The notes under the pieces: model-generated
Databases searched by the model: none
Seen by the model: only the letters and a program-made list of their open reading frames with translations
What the model was told of the DNA's origin: nothing
In this document: positions 1-15,229 of the stretch, piece after piece
Numbering within the stretch: position 1 is the first letter of the stretch
Layout of the letters: each line of letters starts with the position of its first letter
Position numbers and translations under genes: made by a program
Source of the DNA: Lanius collurio
Taxonomy: Eukaryota > Chordata > Aves > Passeriformes > Laniidae
DNA: 64,000 nt
Assembly (NCBI GenBank): GCA_020086605.1
Contig: JACBWW010000008.1
Location: forward strand, 27,155,172-27,219,171
Direction of reading: 5' to 3'

Positions 1-3000
1 TAGGAATAAAAAGCATGCACTGAAGTAAACCAGTGCTGTATTAGGTAAAAAACCCAGTACTGTGATAGGGTAGGTCAAAGCCACAGCAAAAGGGAGTTGT
101 GGTGTAGAAGTACTGAAGCAACAGAAGGGAGTGATGGATATTAGAAGTCATATTCTAACTTATTAAAAAGTGATAGCTAAGAGATGAGTACAGGGTAGCC
201 AGTTCATTACAGGTCCTCCAGACATCTTGTAATTCAGTCCCATAAAATTGGAGAGATTATGAGGTGGCCCTGCTATGTAACTGTTGCTCCACTGAATTTC
301 ATTCTTGTAGGGTTTCTTTTGCTTGTGGGTTTGGGGGTTTCCCCCCCCCCCCTTTTTGAAATTTTCTCTTGGTGTTTGTTGGGAATCTATTCAAATACAG
401 CAGTGCACTCAGCTGCTTTTATCCCCTATACAGTTGCCATAGCTAAACAAATTGAAGCAGCTAGAGAGACCTGGCACCCACTAAGATAAAATATTTATTT
501 GTTCTGTAACTAATTCCTTACTTGCTGAAAAAATACTCATGTAAAGTATGCTGAAAAATACCTGGGTACTGCAGTCTACTGCAATGTTAAATATTTCTTG
601 GATTTTTTTACCCTTTCTTAGCTGAAGACTAAGATGTCATTTGTGGAAGTAAAGTAATGTTAAATCACTTTATTAGGTACAGAAATTATCTTGGATCTTT
701 GTTACTCATGTTTGGCCTTCAAAAATTTCATTTATTACTGAAGATTTGGTTTCACAGCATACCTTTGTGTCCAAATAGGTCACATGAAGGTCTTCAGCTT
801 ATAATATATTTCATTATATTGAAGTAAGCTATTAGGGAACTAGTGTGCCTGCTTCAGATGGGCTGTTTTGTATTGATCAGATTAGTACTAAAATGTAGTT
901 TCTTTATCTTTCTTACAAATATGAGTGTCTCAATTGGTTTCTGGATTTTATATTTTAATCCTAAAGATACTTGCGTGAAAGGTGACATAGGAATTTTGAA
1001 AACATTCAAAATGTGGGTGGTGTTTTTCCTACTTTTAAGATTTGACTTAGTGAAACTGATAGTATGATGCAGAAGTCTGAGGGGATTTGCCTTTGTGAAA
1101 AATTAACAGGTTTTGAAAAGTCTTCTTTGTATCCTTTTCGTATTTTTTTCCTCTCATTAAAAAATGTTTCAGCAAGAGGTTGAATGTCAACTTAGAAGTG
1201 CCCAAGTTTTGCTGGAAAATTTCTGAGACAAACAAGTGTAAGTTGAAGAGACGTCTACTGGGAATTCATTCACATTGCAGTTGAGGAGTGATGTATGAAT
1301 GTGTTGAAACTTGGACAAAGACATGCTTTTTCTCAAATGTTCACGGCCTAATAACAACAAAGTGTGTAATGTCTGGTGAAAAATTCTTACTTTCATAGTT
1401 GGTTTCCTTTTTGGTCTTCTTAATTTTTTTATTTCATGTCCATAGATAAATTGCAGGAGAAATTACATAGATAAATTACTAGGAGAAGATAGGAGGTGTG
1501 GGAGGAGGAGCACCCCAATTCTCTTTGCTACAGGATGAGTGAAGTGCCTCTTCACCATGCTGCTGGATAAGTCCTGCTTTTGGGCTCTCTGGAGGATATG
1601 CTGATTTTGAATAATTTACATGCAGTTGGTGTGGTTATCCCTGCTCTCATAGCATGGTTAATCTGTAATCTATATTATTTTTCTATGGATAAGTTTGAGT
1701 GTGGCAAAGTCCCTTTTTTTTTGGCAAGCTGTCTAAAGTAGGGCAAAGACAAAAACAGAGCCTTTTTAGTAGTGCTTTCCAGTTTTTTAAGTGCTCTTAA
1801 ACAAAGCTTTAACTTGAGCGCTCATAAAAACACGCCATAACTCTTCTTCCTCTCCCTATAGGAAGCTACTTTCATCAAAAATTTTGCACAAAGTATATAT
1901 AAGAAGGTTTTGCTCTTTACTGCTAGAAGGGAAATAATCATGACACTGAAAATAATATTTTGTGTTAAAGAAGTAGTGGTATTTTTTCAGGTGTTCTTTG
2001 ATCCTAATGTGGACAAAGTATTACAGCACTTATTTCAGTTAGTCAAGGTCCATGTACTGGGACTTTTTTGCAAGGATAAAAAATGACCAGACTAAGTGTT
2101 GCATACAGTGTATTTAAGAATTACTTTCTTACAGATCAAATAATTACTACAGCACATACTCATCCCTCTGTTGCATTATTGGAGAGAGGGGAAGCTAGTC
2201 TGGAGTAAATGTGTAGCTTGGGTTCCTCTGCACAGACAACATTCTCAGTCCATTTCTTCATAACTTCTAGTAAAAGAAGAAAATGACTAGCCATGTGCCA
2301 CTTTTAACTGTTTTTTTTTTTCTTTTTTTCTGGCTTGGAAAGAGTTCTTAGATAAATTTCCGTAACTTACTTTCTCTCAGAGTTATTGATAAAGTGTTAG
2401 TGCAGAAGGATTTCTCATGTGTTTTTCAGACATAAAAATGATGAGATTGCACAGTTCTCAGCTGCTTTCTTCCTCCAGGTGCACTGTATGTAAGTTTGGA
2501 TGAGCAGGATCACAAAGGTGTGAGGTACTATCAGTAAGCTGTTAGTCTGAGTGTGAACCAGCATTGTGCATGCCAAGTCTTTCCCACCTCTCCCAGTACA
2601 ACATATACTAAACTACTGCATTTCACCCCTTTTTTTTTTTCCCTTTTTCCTCCCCTGTTTGAGACGAATCATTGAGATAATATACTCAATAAGCTAGTAG
2701 ATCTTTGTAATGGGAGAGGTGTTACATTCAAAGATCTTTTTTTATTTGTGGATGTTACAGGGTATTCATCACACTGGGAAATCACCTGTCAGGCTTTTTG
2801 CATATCTTTCTGTTGCTGATACTCTTTTAAGCACTTTTGAGCTGCTCTTTGCAGTATACTTTCTAGTCATCTGCCTTTGTGGTCTTACTAGATAGCATCA
2901 TGTGGTTATGTTATTTGGAGTCTTTAGCTGCTGGGCTGCCTTTTGTACATGGTTTTAGCAGAAGCTTTGTATTTAGCTTGTCATTCTTGTACAGCACAAC

Positions 3001-3949
3001 ACGTTGCACTTTCATTTTTTTTATTTCAATAGACACTTGGTTTTACTGTGGTGCTTCCACACTGGGCAGTCTCAGCCACGAAAGAAGCATTCTGTCCATA
3101 TTGTGTTGTAATTTCAGTATTCTATCTTCTGGAGTGCACAGTGACCAAGGCAGGTATATGATATTCATTGTGTAGCTTGAGGTAAATGTCAGGTGGATGT
3201 TCTGTTTGTACTGATCACTCAGGAAGGGCTAACTGCAGCAACTTTGCCTGAGCTGGGTATTTAAATGGAATTCCTGCTTTAGCAGCTTCTGCAGATTATG
3301 GCCAAGACTTTCAGTTTGGAGTTAGTATATGTTAAATACTAAATGGAGGAACTTGTTCCTTTTAATGTGAGGACAGTGCAGTGGGGACTTATATTTAATC
3401 TCACAACAAAGATGTTGACATGGCATTATTATGGGATACTCTGTTTCTTGAAAATTATTTGCCCCTGGACAAGTGAAACAAGTGAGCAACTAGAAGCTTG
3501 TTCTGAAAAGAATCTGAAAGAAAGATGGGTGAGTTTTGACAAAGAAAAGAATCTCTCTCCATTATGTACCCTGTTCTTTGAAGACCCCAAAACGTGATTC
3601 TAGAATTCCATTCACATTAATGACCAGATGCAGATTACTCAAAATTAAGCATTGTGCAGCCCCCCAGTTTGAAATTATACAGCATTTTAACTGTATTATT
3701 TATTTTACAGTGTTTTTAATTGTGACTGCTGCAAAAGAAAAGGTAGAAGAGAGGAGAAGGGTAGATTTTTATGTGGGGGCAGATGCATTGTATTTATAAG
3801 ACTGGAGGAGGGAATTATAATTTTAATCAGTGTGGCCTAGTTAGTCAAAATTAGTGAAACCTCCATCTCTTATTTGCCAATAAGGCACCTGCTTTTTCTG
3901 TATTAGAAAGACATATCAGATTTAGGTTTATGCTACTGTTTTTGAGAGA

Positions 3950-4465
3950 AATGTATTGGACCTGTCTGAGGTGGAGTTAATTTTTGTCATAGCAGCCAGC
4001 ATGATGTCATGTTTTTTATTTTTGGCCAAAACAATGTTGGTAACACAAAACAGTGGTGATAACACGCACCCTGTATTTTCTGTTGCTGAGCAGTGTTTGC
4101 ACAGCATCAAGGCCACCTCTGTTTGTCACTCTGCCACCCCCTCAGTGGGGTGTGCAAGAGGCTGGGAGGGGAGACAGCCAGGACAGGAGACTCCAACTGA
4201 CCAGAGAGATGCCCCAGGTTGTGCAATGCCATGGTCACCAATAAAAAGAGAGTGGAGAGAGCAGGGTAGATGGTCATAGCTTGGGGAGCGCCTGGGCATC
4301 AGTCTGCTTGTGGGAGGTACTAAGCAAGTGTTTGGCATCACTTACTTGTGTTTTTTCACTTACGGTCTTTCCATTCTCTCCCCCCGTGCTGAAGTGGCTC
4401 GGGGACCAGTTATGTGGGACTTAGCTGACACTCAGGCTCAGCCCAGCACTAGGAAACACTAAATT
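3950..4465 (+). mobile_element. Old solo LTR of an avian endogenous retrovirus
   Basis: The segment reads like a common avian ERV LTR that I know from memory. Recognisable parts in order are the block containing gctgagcagtgtttgcacag and catcaaggcc (about 4085-4112), the agaggctgggaggggagacagcc block (about 4148-4175), an ACTGACCA block near 4197, an ATAAAAAG TATA-like box near 4241, and the 3' part with ctttccattctctccccc (about 4367-4386). Relative to the form I remember, sequence is missing before the 3' block. No internal retroviral genes adjoin it, so it is a solo LTR. Its assignment to the ERVL-like class is from memory. The ends are approximate and I did not find a convincing target duplication. 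Confidence 0.6.
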
Positions 4466-6865
4466 CTAATTAAACATTTCTTTCATATAAATATCAGATT
4501 TTACATTAAGTGACTATAAGAGGTAGAGTAGAAATCAGTTTGTTGAAATCAAAGGTTACTGAACAAACTAATTAATTATGTCTTAATTTTGCACCAACAT
4601 GCAGAATAGAGATTGGACCCTGATGGAAAGTGGCTTTGCAAGAGTCATACAAATATTTGAAGTCATTATCTGCTTATGTATACACTTAATCATGAAGAAA
4701 GTTGGGCTTCTAAGTTTGTCTTTTCATTTCTAAATGATCAGTCAGACTCTTAAATGTTGATTTAATCAGAGGTCTCAAAAGGGTTCAGCTAGTTGCTTCC
4801 TCCTTAGCAAATTTAGGTTTATTATCTTCGTTTTAATGAGAGATGTGCCTCTGTAACATTTACCTGTGTACGTGCTTGAAAATGTGGGCAATACCATTTG
4901 ACTTTCGTGCTTTCAGTGCCTGACAGCAGTTGCTGTGTGTTACTTATTCTTAAATGCAATGGCAGGTTAATCAAATACCTGACAAGTTGCTTGTCAAGAA
5001 TACTGTGCTTTAGAGAATATGTACGCGTGCTTTCCTAAAGTATTTCTGTGTTTGAACATTTCTATGTTTGAACATCTATGTCAGAACATTTCAGAGATTT
5101 CCCCTACTAACTTAACTTCTATTTATAACTAGAGTACAATTTATGTTCCAGTAAAATGACTAATGATTTCATTTGCATGAAAAGAGGAAATCAGGAGGGA
5201 CTGGAGGCAAACATCAAAGTCTTCGCCTTGTAGTATTCCAATAATAAACATCCCTGCAGTCTGACTTGCCTTTTTCTTCTTAATTTTCAAAAATTTTGTA
5301 GGTTGGATGTATTATTAGTTGTTTCTGCAAGTTTTTGGGTTGAGAAGGTGGTGGCTTACTTGAAAAGTCAGATTTGCAGGAAAGAGCTGGCTAGGTATAG
5401 GTTGAAAAAGACCTAGTCTAATGTGGAGAGGAATCCAGTTTATTTAAATTGCACATGACTTGAAGTTTGAATATTTTTCTTTTGACAAATGAGAAAATCA
5501 AGAGTATTCCTATAGCAGTGTTTTACTTGAATTTTTTTTAGCATTTACAAAAGGGAAGCTTTAGTGTCAAGTGAAGCTGGGTCATGTCTTTAACCAAATG
5601 TTTTAAAACAAGTTGGTCTGTAGAAGCAGTGAAAATCAATGTATGACAGACAGTAGATGTGAAAACCATTTTGTAAAGAAAATAGAGGGTTTGTCTTTCA
5701 GTAATTTGCTAATAATTATTAATTTTATTGAATCATGTTGCTGTCTGAACCAAAATTCAGTTTTGTGTTTCAGGATTGCTTATTGTCTTGGAATCTAAGC
5801 ATGAAGAAAAAAAAAATTGAATATATTTTGAGCTTAACCATCATTCTTGTATTCCAGAATTGTGGAGGTTTTTTGTCTCTCTTGTCTGATAAGTGCATTG
5901 AGAGGGAAAAAGGTTGAAACTATGAAGAGTTATTCAAGCAAGACACCTTAACCCTGAACATTTTATTTTCAGTTTGGGCTAAGACCACACAGTTCCTTGC
6001 CAGAAGAAATTGATTTGGGGCTTGCCAAAGAATGCTGCCAGAGAAGCTGAACTTGGTTTTCTTATTAAATCTGTCTGGCTTTATGCAGTAGTGTAGTGTT
6101 GTGAAGTATGAGATTTTCTTAGAGGTAGCAAGTTGATAGCTATTAGAGTTAATAAAATGAAATACATATATTGAATGTGTATTAGAAAGTGAGAATCTCA
6201 GGGTCATCAAAGCACATGCATAATTTGGCTGTATGTCAACTTGTCTTGTTTGAGACTTACTGTCAGCTGCAGCTTCTATTATGTTCAGGTTGATATAAAT
6301 TACAATAACCTGCACTGGAAAGAAAAGAACAGATCTTTTTAGTTCTCTGAAGATGAAAATGGATCAGTTCATATAGGATACCTATGGTGAGAGCTGTCTA
6401 CTTTTACCTTGAGAATTTAAGGACAGGCTGGACATTCCAGCCTGTCTTAGATAAATGTTGCAATAGTTTTTCCCTTTTCTTGCCTTCTGTAATTGTTTTC
6501 TGTTGTTTGCATTTTTCCCACATTATCATAAATATGTTTAGTTAGACTGGCAGAAAGACTTTTTAATTGGTTCTCACTAGACTTCAAGGTGTTTTATATG
6601 TTTAGTCCGTCTAAGGCTACTGAAGCTGAACCAGAGATTCGCAAATGTCTGTGTAAGGATCTAGCTGAGGTGAAACAAATGCTGGCTGGCTGCAGAAGAG
6701 GAATTCTAGTATTGACAAGCATTTCTGTTTGTCATTGAGAATGTGGAAAAGTTTGTGGACTTTCTTGAATTTTGTGTTTATTCTTCCAAGACCGGTTTGC
6801 CTGCAATTATGATGTAAAGCTTCTTGTAACAGTATGCTGGAAGAAAATACTTCATTTTTTAAATT

Positions 6866-6884
6866 TTTTTTTTTTTTTTTTTTA
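6866..6884. repeat. Poly(T) run
   Basis: A run of about 19 T follows a short aaattt stretch within GOLPH3 intron 1. It may be a length-variable microsatellite. No retroposon body is attached that I can recognise. Confidence 0.8.
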
Positions 6885-9800
6885 GTGTTCATTATTTCTA
6901 AGGGATAGTCTAAAAATAATGTAATTGAAATTTTGACTGAAAAAGTCAGGTCAGTCAGATTTGTTGGACAAATGGCTTTGTAAAACATGCTAAGCATTAA
7001 ATCAAGCATCTATAGCATCACTCTTGCTGACTCCTACCCCATGTAAAAGTGTATTAGTTGTTCCTTGTAGAATGATGATGTTCCTAAATAAATTACCCAC
7101 TTTTGCAAGTTTTCATATCTAAAGAATCCATAAACTTAATGCTTAATTTTATTGCCCAGTAACTCAGTTACTTGTTTTGCCTGAGATTACTGCATGTAGT
7201 TGTGTTATCACGAATAAGAGATTTCTTACCTGCAACAATATCAGACAGTTTATCTTTCTGCAGTCAGCAGTTTCACCTTCAGTTAGAAGGACAGGAACAA
7301 CAGAATCATGTGCAGGTTTTAGGAGACAATGTTCCATACTGTTCCTTGTCCTCTCTCAGTGCTGTCAGCTGGTATCTCTGTTTAATCCAAGAGGATGCAG
7401 TGTTTCTGTTGTAGAAGAAGGCTGGTAATAGATGCATTTGGAATTCTTAAAATTAGGCTTTTGGGTCAACAAAATGAATTTAAATTCTATGCTAAAACAT
7501 TATTTATAATAAACCAGTACTTTTGTTATCCTTTCTCTATATGTTCTGCTTATATTTTGTACTTCAGTTATTTGGATTTGGGAACAAGTTTTAAGATGTG
7601 TTGTAGAAGTTCTTCAGGTAAGTGCTTTTAAAAACTCACAGTAATAGTAGTAGTTATAGAGAGACTACATAAAGATATTAAGATGGTTGCTGTCTTTTGG
7701 GGGAATAAAAAGCCCTATCCTTTTCACTCCAGTAGTACTCTTCATTAAAATCAAAATACTTTTAGGCAGTATTTGTTTCATGAGCAGTCGTATCTGTGAA
7801 GCAAATTAAAGTTGTAAACTTTCTTGTGACCAGTTGTTACATTGGAGTTAGGGTGCAGGGGGAAGGAAGCAGTCACCTCTGACATGAAAACTGTGGCAGA
7901 CCAAAGTTCCTAATAACTTTTCACCTGCTGCAGAGCACCTGGACAGTGTATGCTGTTAATCCTTTACTTTCTGTTCTCCTCAGCTGTCTTCCTGTGATCA
8001 CAACGTTGCTACTTCAGGGAGGAACTCCTTGACTAAAAAAGTGACATTTCTGTCACAATTGTGATTAAGTCCATCATGAAATACATCTACAGCCTCTATT
8101 TCAAGATAAATTGTCTCTGCTTGTCTTTTGCAGTAGGTTTCAAATAGGTGACAAATGATGATTTTATATTATTATGTTCTCTCTGTGCTTTGTGTTGGCT
8201 GATAATAGGCTAGTAGGCACCTGTGCAAGAACTTGCTGTTGCTTCAGAGAATCAGAAAGGAATAATATTGCTGTCTTGTCAAATTTAAATAATATACCTT
8301 CCAATTTATGTTAATCAGGGTAGTCATTGCTGAAGTCCAAAATAGGGAGTTGAAGGTAATGATGAACAGTGTGTGATACCTTAAGATTTATGCTTTTTTA
8401 TTTTCTGAGCAGATTTTAGTCGTGAATGGCTTTAGCGCAGGTATCCCAATAGCGTTCTTTCTAACTGAAACTATTCCGATTATAAAAACTATTCAGGCTT
8501 TGAATACAGTTTATCTATGGAAGTGTGGGTTGTCACTGAATGGGATGCAGTTACATTTTGCTATCTGTCCCAAGCACATTCTTTTCCTTTCCCATGCTGT
8601 CTCTGAAATTTGTTCGCCTTCATGGTCAATCAGGTGAGGAAACTGGCCATTAGCTCTCAAAAAGACCACTTTCTCATCTGGCTGACTACACAAATGCTGC
8701 TGTGGGCTCAGGAGAGAGAACATCAATGTGGTTCCTTGGACTGAAGAAATATGTTGTCTTTAGCAGCAGTTCAGGTTTTGGACTGCTTCCTTAGGTTTAG
8801 TCCTCAAACAGCTAAAAATGAAGATATGGTGGAGGACATACCATCTCCAATTGCAAATTGCAAGGTTTTGTGCAAGGTTAAAATGAGATGTGGTGGTACT
8901 GACTTTGAAAAGTTAGGGTTTTTTCCAAGTTCTACATCCACTTTAGTTAGTCCATTTCAGACTTATATGTCTTGACGACTGTTTCCTCTTATTCTCATCT
9001 GAAGAGTAGAACTAAATGTCATGTGTTTTATGTGTCTCCAAACTGTATATTTATTATTCTGGCATGTGTATTTGGTACATTTGGTCCCTAAGGGACCTAA
9101 GTTGAGAAAATTGTCCTCAGTAACTTCCCCTGATCCCAGCAAGCATGGGATATTTTCCAGTATGTTTGTCATCTGTCATCTTGGAGAACATACTTTGAAG
9201 GTAGTCTGCCATCTGTTGGAAAGAACAGATAGCAAGGAAGAAACCCATGTTTGGGAAAGCTCAACACTTGTTTGTATATAAACAAACCAATAGTCTTGTG
9301 TCTCAGAGCTTTTACATTGCTCAAAAGAATGTTTAAGGGCCATCTATGCAGAAGTAATAAAAGTAACAGCAAACTCCAGTGAGTTTGGGAAGTCTAATTT
9401 TTCTTATCTTTCATCATCTCGGTAAAACTTGTTGCAATTTTTTTTCTGAAATACTATTCTGATAGAGAACAGGGTACCTGTAAATTCAGAATTTACTGCT
9501 TGCTAGTGTGAAAACTTTCTTTAACCTGGATTGTACCTCCTAGCTGATAAATCCTGAAGCTAAGGATTTGATGTCTTCTGTATAGACAGTGGGATGTAAT
9601 ACCTAGGAGCTGGGACTTCCAAACTCCTCAGAAGCTATAATTGTTCACTTCTGCTTTCTGCTATTTGGCAATCTTCCCCTCCAGTTGAGCTGCCATGGAT
9701 AGGAAGAGTTTAACCAACATTTTATTAATTTTGTCTGTACACAAAGTTTCAGAAATTTACCATATTTCAAAGTCCTTTTGTTTGTGTCTTTCATAAAAGA

Positions 9801-12800
9801 AAAATCTGGAATTTCCTGAGAACGAGGATTCAGGGGTTTGGGTAGCTGCAATGATGTTTCTCCTTTAGAAAGTTCCCTTCAATTATTTGGTTTATTTGTT
9901 TACCATGGATGTTTTAGTTTTATTTTTAAGTAGGGATGCTAGGTGAGGGTCTAAGGAGTGCTATTAAGTTTGAATGTAAAATGAAAAGGCTTTTACTAAG
10001 AGAAGCATAGACTGGGCAGTGTTGTGTGCATTATCCCAGAGAAATTTCTGTTGTGGTTCTTCATAAATGTAAATTGAGTCTGAGTCAGGGCCAAAACTTT
10101 GACCTAACACTGACTTGTGATACTGAATATGAGGCTGTGTGGATCTGAGGATGGGCCTCAGGGGCCTGTTGTACTAAAATAAAGAAATACTTTATTTTTT
10201 TGGTGAGTAGGCGGCTGTAACCCATGAGTTATCTTCACAGACCATTACATGACTTTATGATACTTTTTTAAAAGACACATGAAGCTGATTTCCATTTGCA
10301 ATGGCTCTGTGGTCTGCAGAGTAATTGCAATAGCTTGAGACTCTTTGGATTAGAATGCATTTGCAGCTACAGTTTGTGTTCTGTCAACCGATGCTCTTAA
10401 TCACGTGAGTTAAACACATCATATTTATTTATATTACCATGTTTGTATTTTGAAGCCTCATGGTTGTAACTCTGTAAGCATTTTTCTTTCCTTTCTCTTG
10501 AATCTGAGGTAATTTTAATGGATATTTTTCCTCTACCATTCTCCTTTCTTGTCTGTGCCAGGTATAGTGGAACTGCTGTTCACCTATTCTGAGTTAACTG
10601 ACCAAGTGGAGAGAGAATGTATATTTCTGTAGTGGGAAGAGCAACTCTTAGCAACTCTGACATTTAAAACAGAGTATTCTTGAGTAAAAGGTTACCCAGT
10701 CTTTTGTGAGTCTTTTTCTCTATATTTTATTTAGAAAGTTGTTGGGTTTTTTTCCTTTTTTTTAAAATTTAACTTTGTAATCCATTAGGAGTTACTTCTC
10801 TGTCTATATAAATGTAAAATGACATCTATAATTTAGTTGCATTTTTTGCACTGTTACTGCTGGGTAACTTTAAATTGCTCTTGGGGAACAGAAAAGAGTA
10901 ATGTTTGTTCTGTGGAGTCTTTCTATTTGTTAGTTTTTTAGTTATTTTTTGTTTGTTTGTTTGTTTCAAATAGAGCTAGTGGGACAGTAGCCTGGAAGTT
11001 GAGTAGTTGGAATGTGAGAGGTCACTGCTCTGTCAGCATTGGCTGTTTTCTGCTTAAGTGAAATGATTTTGAGGTTTTTTTGCAAGTCTTAAAGCAGCCT
11101 TAATTATGTAGAAGTCACTAACATATTTGGCACCAAATATTTTCAGGCACATATTAGTCTTCTCTGATTTTTTGACGTACTTGTGAAGTTACAGTGGTTA
11201 TGTGGCTGCAGTGCCCTGTTGGATCAAAGATAAGGTGTTAGCCTTTTAAAGAAAAAAAAATTTAGAAACAACCTTTTGAATTTTAAAATCTTTCAAGTAA
11301 ATTCATGGCTCTAAAGAGAGTAAGTAGAAGCAGGAAGTGGAAAGTAAGGTAGTTTAGGTAATTGGCCTTTGTTATACAATGGACTATTTAATAGGGAGTT
11401 TCAAGTGATTAATGAGTAACTGAATAGGAATACCTGTGTGAGCTGGAAGTCAGGCAAAAGGGAAGGGAATAAGAGAAAGTGAATAAATCCCATAGCTGTT
11501 GGGAAAGAAATGGCCTAATGAACATGGATTTTGAATAACTTATTCTTAAAGCCGAAAGAGAATCTTAGTCTTAGGTCTTTGCTTTGCCATACCAGGGTAT
11601 GCTTCTAAAGTTGATATGGTAACACACATTTGGTGTAAACTTTATTCTTATTTCCCTTTATGCTTGTCTAGCAAAACTAGTTTTTAGCTGAAAGTTTCTA
11701 GGTCACGTCTGATGAAAAATGCTTTTGTGCTGTGTTTGTGTAAATAAACATGACAGTTCTAAACAGTTTTTTGATCTTTGAGTCATTGTAGATTTAAAAT
11801 TTTGTCTTGCAAGCTATTCATAGCTTAAAATACTATTCTAGTCTGATTGCTGTCAGGTAAAAATAATCTCATGCTTTATAAGTCTTCCTCCCTGCTGCGT
11901 AGCAACTTTAATGAAATAAGTATTTTTTTGAGTTAGAAAGTTTAAAAGACTATTAGATTTGCAGGAAGGCAGGTAATGTAAAAGTACTTGGTGTTGTATT
12001 TGTGAGAAAACTAATGCTGTTTAAGAGCATTAAATAGCGGAATGAATTGCATTTCTAAATAGTGATGTTTGATCTTCAGTCAAGGGTTTTCAGACTGCTG
12101 GGAATTTGGAATAACTGAACAGTTTTTAAAGCCATTTCCCTGTCTTGTTTCATGGATTGTAATGAGCAGTGGCCAATTCACATTCAGGGAGAGGGTGGGC
12201 TCAGGATGACAGTTCCCCCAGTGTGCATTGACTTCATCCTGGTCCACATATGGTTTACAGATCATTGCTGTCTGTCAAACTTCATTATTGATCTTGTTTT
12301 TTAAAGGGCTTCTAAAAAACTTTTGCCTTCCTGTTAAAACAACTTAATGGAAAAACAGAAAAGAAGTTGGCTACTGACTCCTAACCTATGAGCTAGCTTT
12401 GTTTATCACCTTTTAGCCCTTGTTTCCTTTACAAATAGTGCATTATTCCATATTGCCATTCCACCTCTCGGTATATTATTAATCTCCATCCTTTCGTTTC
12501 TCTTTTGTGCACTTTTCCTAGTTATGCTGTATGCCATTTAAAGTAGGTGTCAAGAGGGTGTTTGGAGTGTCGAAGATAAGTGTCTGCCATTCAGTTTTAG
12601 TTACTCCAGGAAGTTTGAGTTAAAGGATGATTGAGTTAGACTGTTGTGGGCTAAACCAATATTCTGTGAAGGTTTCTTCGATTGTCTAATATCTTTGCAG
12701 TAGGTGTCAAAATCAACCAGTTCATATTCCTGAATAATCTGGGAAGATCAGTTTAATGGATTGAAAAGAATCTCTTTCTTAGCTGTTAATAGCTGTGCAA

Positions 12801-13004
12801 TTTCTGTGTATGGAAATATAACGTTCCTTCTCTAGCGCATTGCCTGTGAACTCTGAGCCTGGGGGGCAGAAGAAAAAAGATTGTGACACAGCATACAGTC
12901 TCATGATTTCAATGTCATCTAACCCACCAGAGCAAGCAGCTCCATTTATGAAGGATATAATCTTTTTGAGCCATCTTTCAGGATCGCTTGGTTAAAAACT
13001 GCAG

Positions 13005-13155
13005 GGTGGGTGTGCAGTCTCCGTCCTTGGAGGTTTTTGAGAGGTGCTTGAATAGAAGAACCCTGAGCAAATTGACCTGACTTTGTAACTGATCTGCTTG
13101 CAGCAGGAGGTTGGACTAGAGACTCCTGTGGTCACTTTCGACCTGAATTATGAGC
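13005..13155 (+). mobile_element. CR1 retroposon, 3' fragment
   Basis: This is a 5'-truncated CR1 tail in plus orientation. The typical CR1 3' phrases are present though diverged: ccttggaggtttttgag, then aggttggactaga, then a degraded version of the 'gtc..ttcgacct' ending. It lies inside GOLPH3 intron 1. CR1 is the main avian LINE and inserts mostly as short 5'-truncated copies, which matches. Confidence 0.7.
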
Positions 13156-14974
13156 CCTTATTTCTTTGCAGCCGTCAGCCTATGGTCGTCTGTGTTAACT
13201 ACTGGAACAGAGGAGTTTACGTGTGGGAGTGGTGTAGTTAATGTCACTTTACTGAAAAATAGTAATTTAAAAAATAAATTCAGCTTTCATTACTAAGAAG
13301 GGGAAAATGCATCAGCACTTTAATTGTTTGTGTAACAATATGAAACTTTCTGTGAATATAAAGAAGTGTAAATATATTTTGCCTGTGAGCTTGTGCAGTA
13401 GATTTTTAGTTTGTATATGTATTGTCTGACTTCAGAAATTATTATGTAAAGAGACTGATTGGAAATAGAATAGGGGAGTCATATCTCTTCCTGCTTAAGC
13501 AAATACTGAACCTTATCGTGTCTGTTATTTGGCAAAGAAATGTCTGGTGCCAACCAAAATCTTAACTACAGAATGGCATCCCAAGAGTAGCTGATACTTG
13601 CAAAGTGTCAACTCTAGAGTAGAAGGCTGATTGGATAATTTCTCAAATGCCTTTCCAAACTTATATTTATGGTGTTTTAGACAAATATATGGGACCTATT
13701 TCAGTAATTACCTTAGAGATTCAGGGCTTTTGTAGACTTTTCAGGTCATCTATATAATACACCTCTTGAAAATAGCTAAGTGCAAAATTGAAGCAAATAG
13801 TCTCACGTTCCTGGACATCTGTACTTGATGGCATTAGTTAGACAGGTTTTTAAATGTAGTGGACTTAGGATATGTGCATCTTGTATCTTTATATGTTGGC
13901 AACTTTTGTCTGCAAAAAGAATAAAATTGACTTGCTCTTGATTTAAGCTAGTCTTGGTTATTGGTTGAGACAAATTTATAAAAAGCAGAGCTCTCTTCCG
14001 CTCTTCCCCCCTGCCTGGTCTTGTGTACAGCACCCTTCTGTAAAGTGTCACAAAGCCAATATTTTCAGAAGTGCTTCACTAGAGGAATTTGGAAAGATCT
14101 TTATGAATCATATCAAACATTTCTGCAGATGTTTCTCAAAAGATAGAATATTTCTCAATGATTTTGCTCTTAGATACTCAAATATTTAAAAATATGCAAG
14201 AACACTGTTGGCTACTCCATAGATAAAAGCAAATTCTTTTTGTAAGGTTTTTTTTGATCATAACATCATAACTCTTGAGCAATGAAGTAAAAAAGCCAAT
14301 AGTTGTGTTTCTAGGTACTGATGAGTAAATGTGTTGGGTCAAGTGATCTGTTCCGCCTTTTAAGCGGACAGCTATCAATGCAGAAATAGAGATAAATCAT
14401 GGTCGGTGTAGTGAGGTTTGTAAAACAAATGTGGTTTGCAGCTTTGCGGTTTGTATAAGAACTAGATGCTTCGAGCTGTAAAAATACATGTTTTCAAAGG
14501 ATTTAAATGGCGAAATGGTAGGTGTTCCAAATATTTCTTTGAAAGCTTTTGTCTTTTAGTTTATGATGTTCAAGTCAAAAGAATCTGCTCTATGATTTGT
14601 GCTGATTGCCACATTTGTGTTTTCCAGTATATTCCATAGTTAACTTAATATCCATTTTCAGGTTATTATTGCTTTATCAGTGCCCTGCTGTTTATGCATG
14701 TAAAATCATGTTAATGTTTCTCAGTCACTCGTAAGGCCATGTGATGTCGATAATGCCAAAAGCTTGATGTCTTGAAAATGCTGTATGTTTATTTTGACTA
14801 TGTATAAAGCTACACTTTATACTTCACTGTTCTTGGTATAGCCCCCTTTAATTCTGTATCATTTTCCTGAGGATTCCCAGTTCTTCAAAAGGCAGAGGCT
14901 GAGTGTCAAAACTAATAGAGGATGATACTGTTTCTCTTTCATGTTTTCAGGGCAGGAATGATAGTGACTAGTGA

Positions 14975-15229
<255 letters not shown>

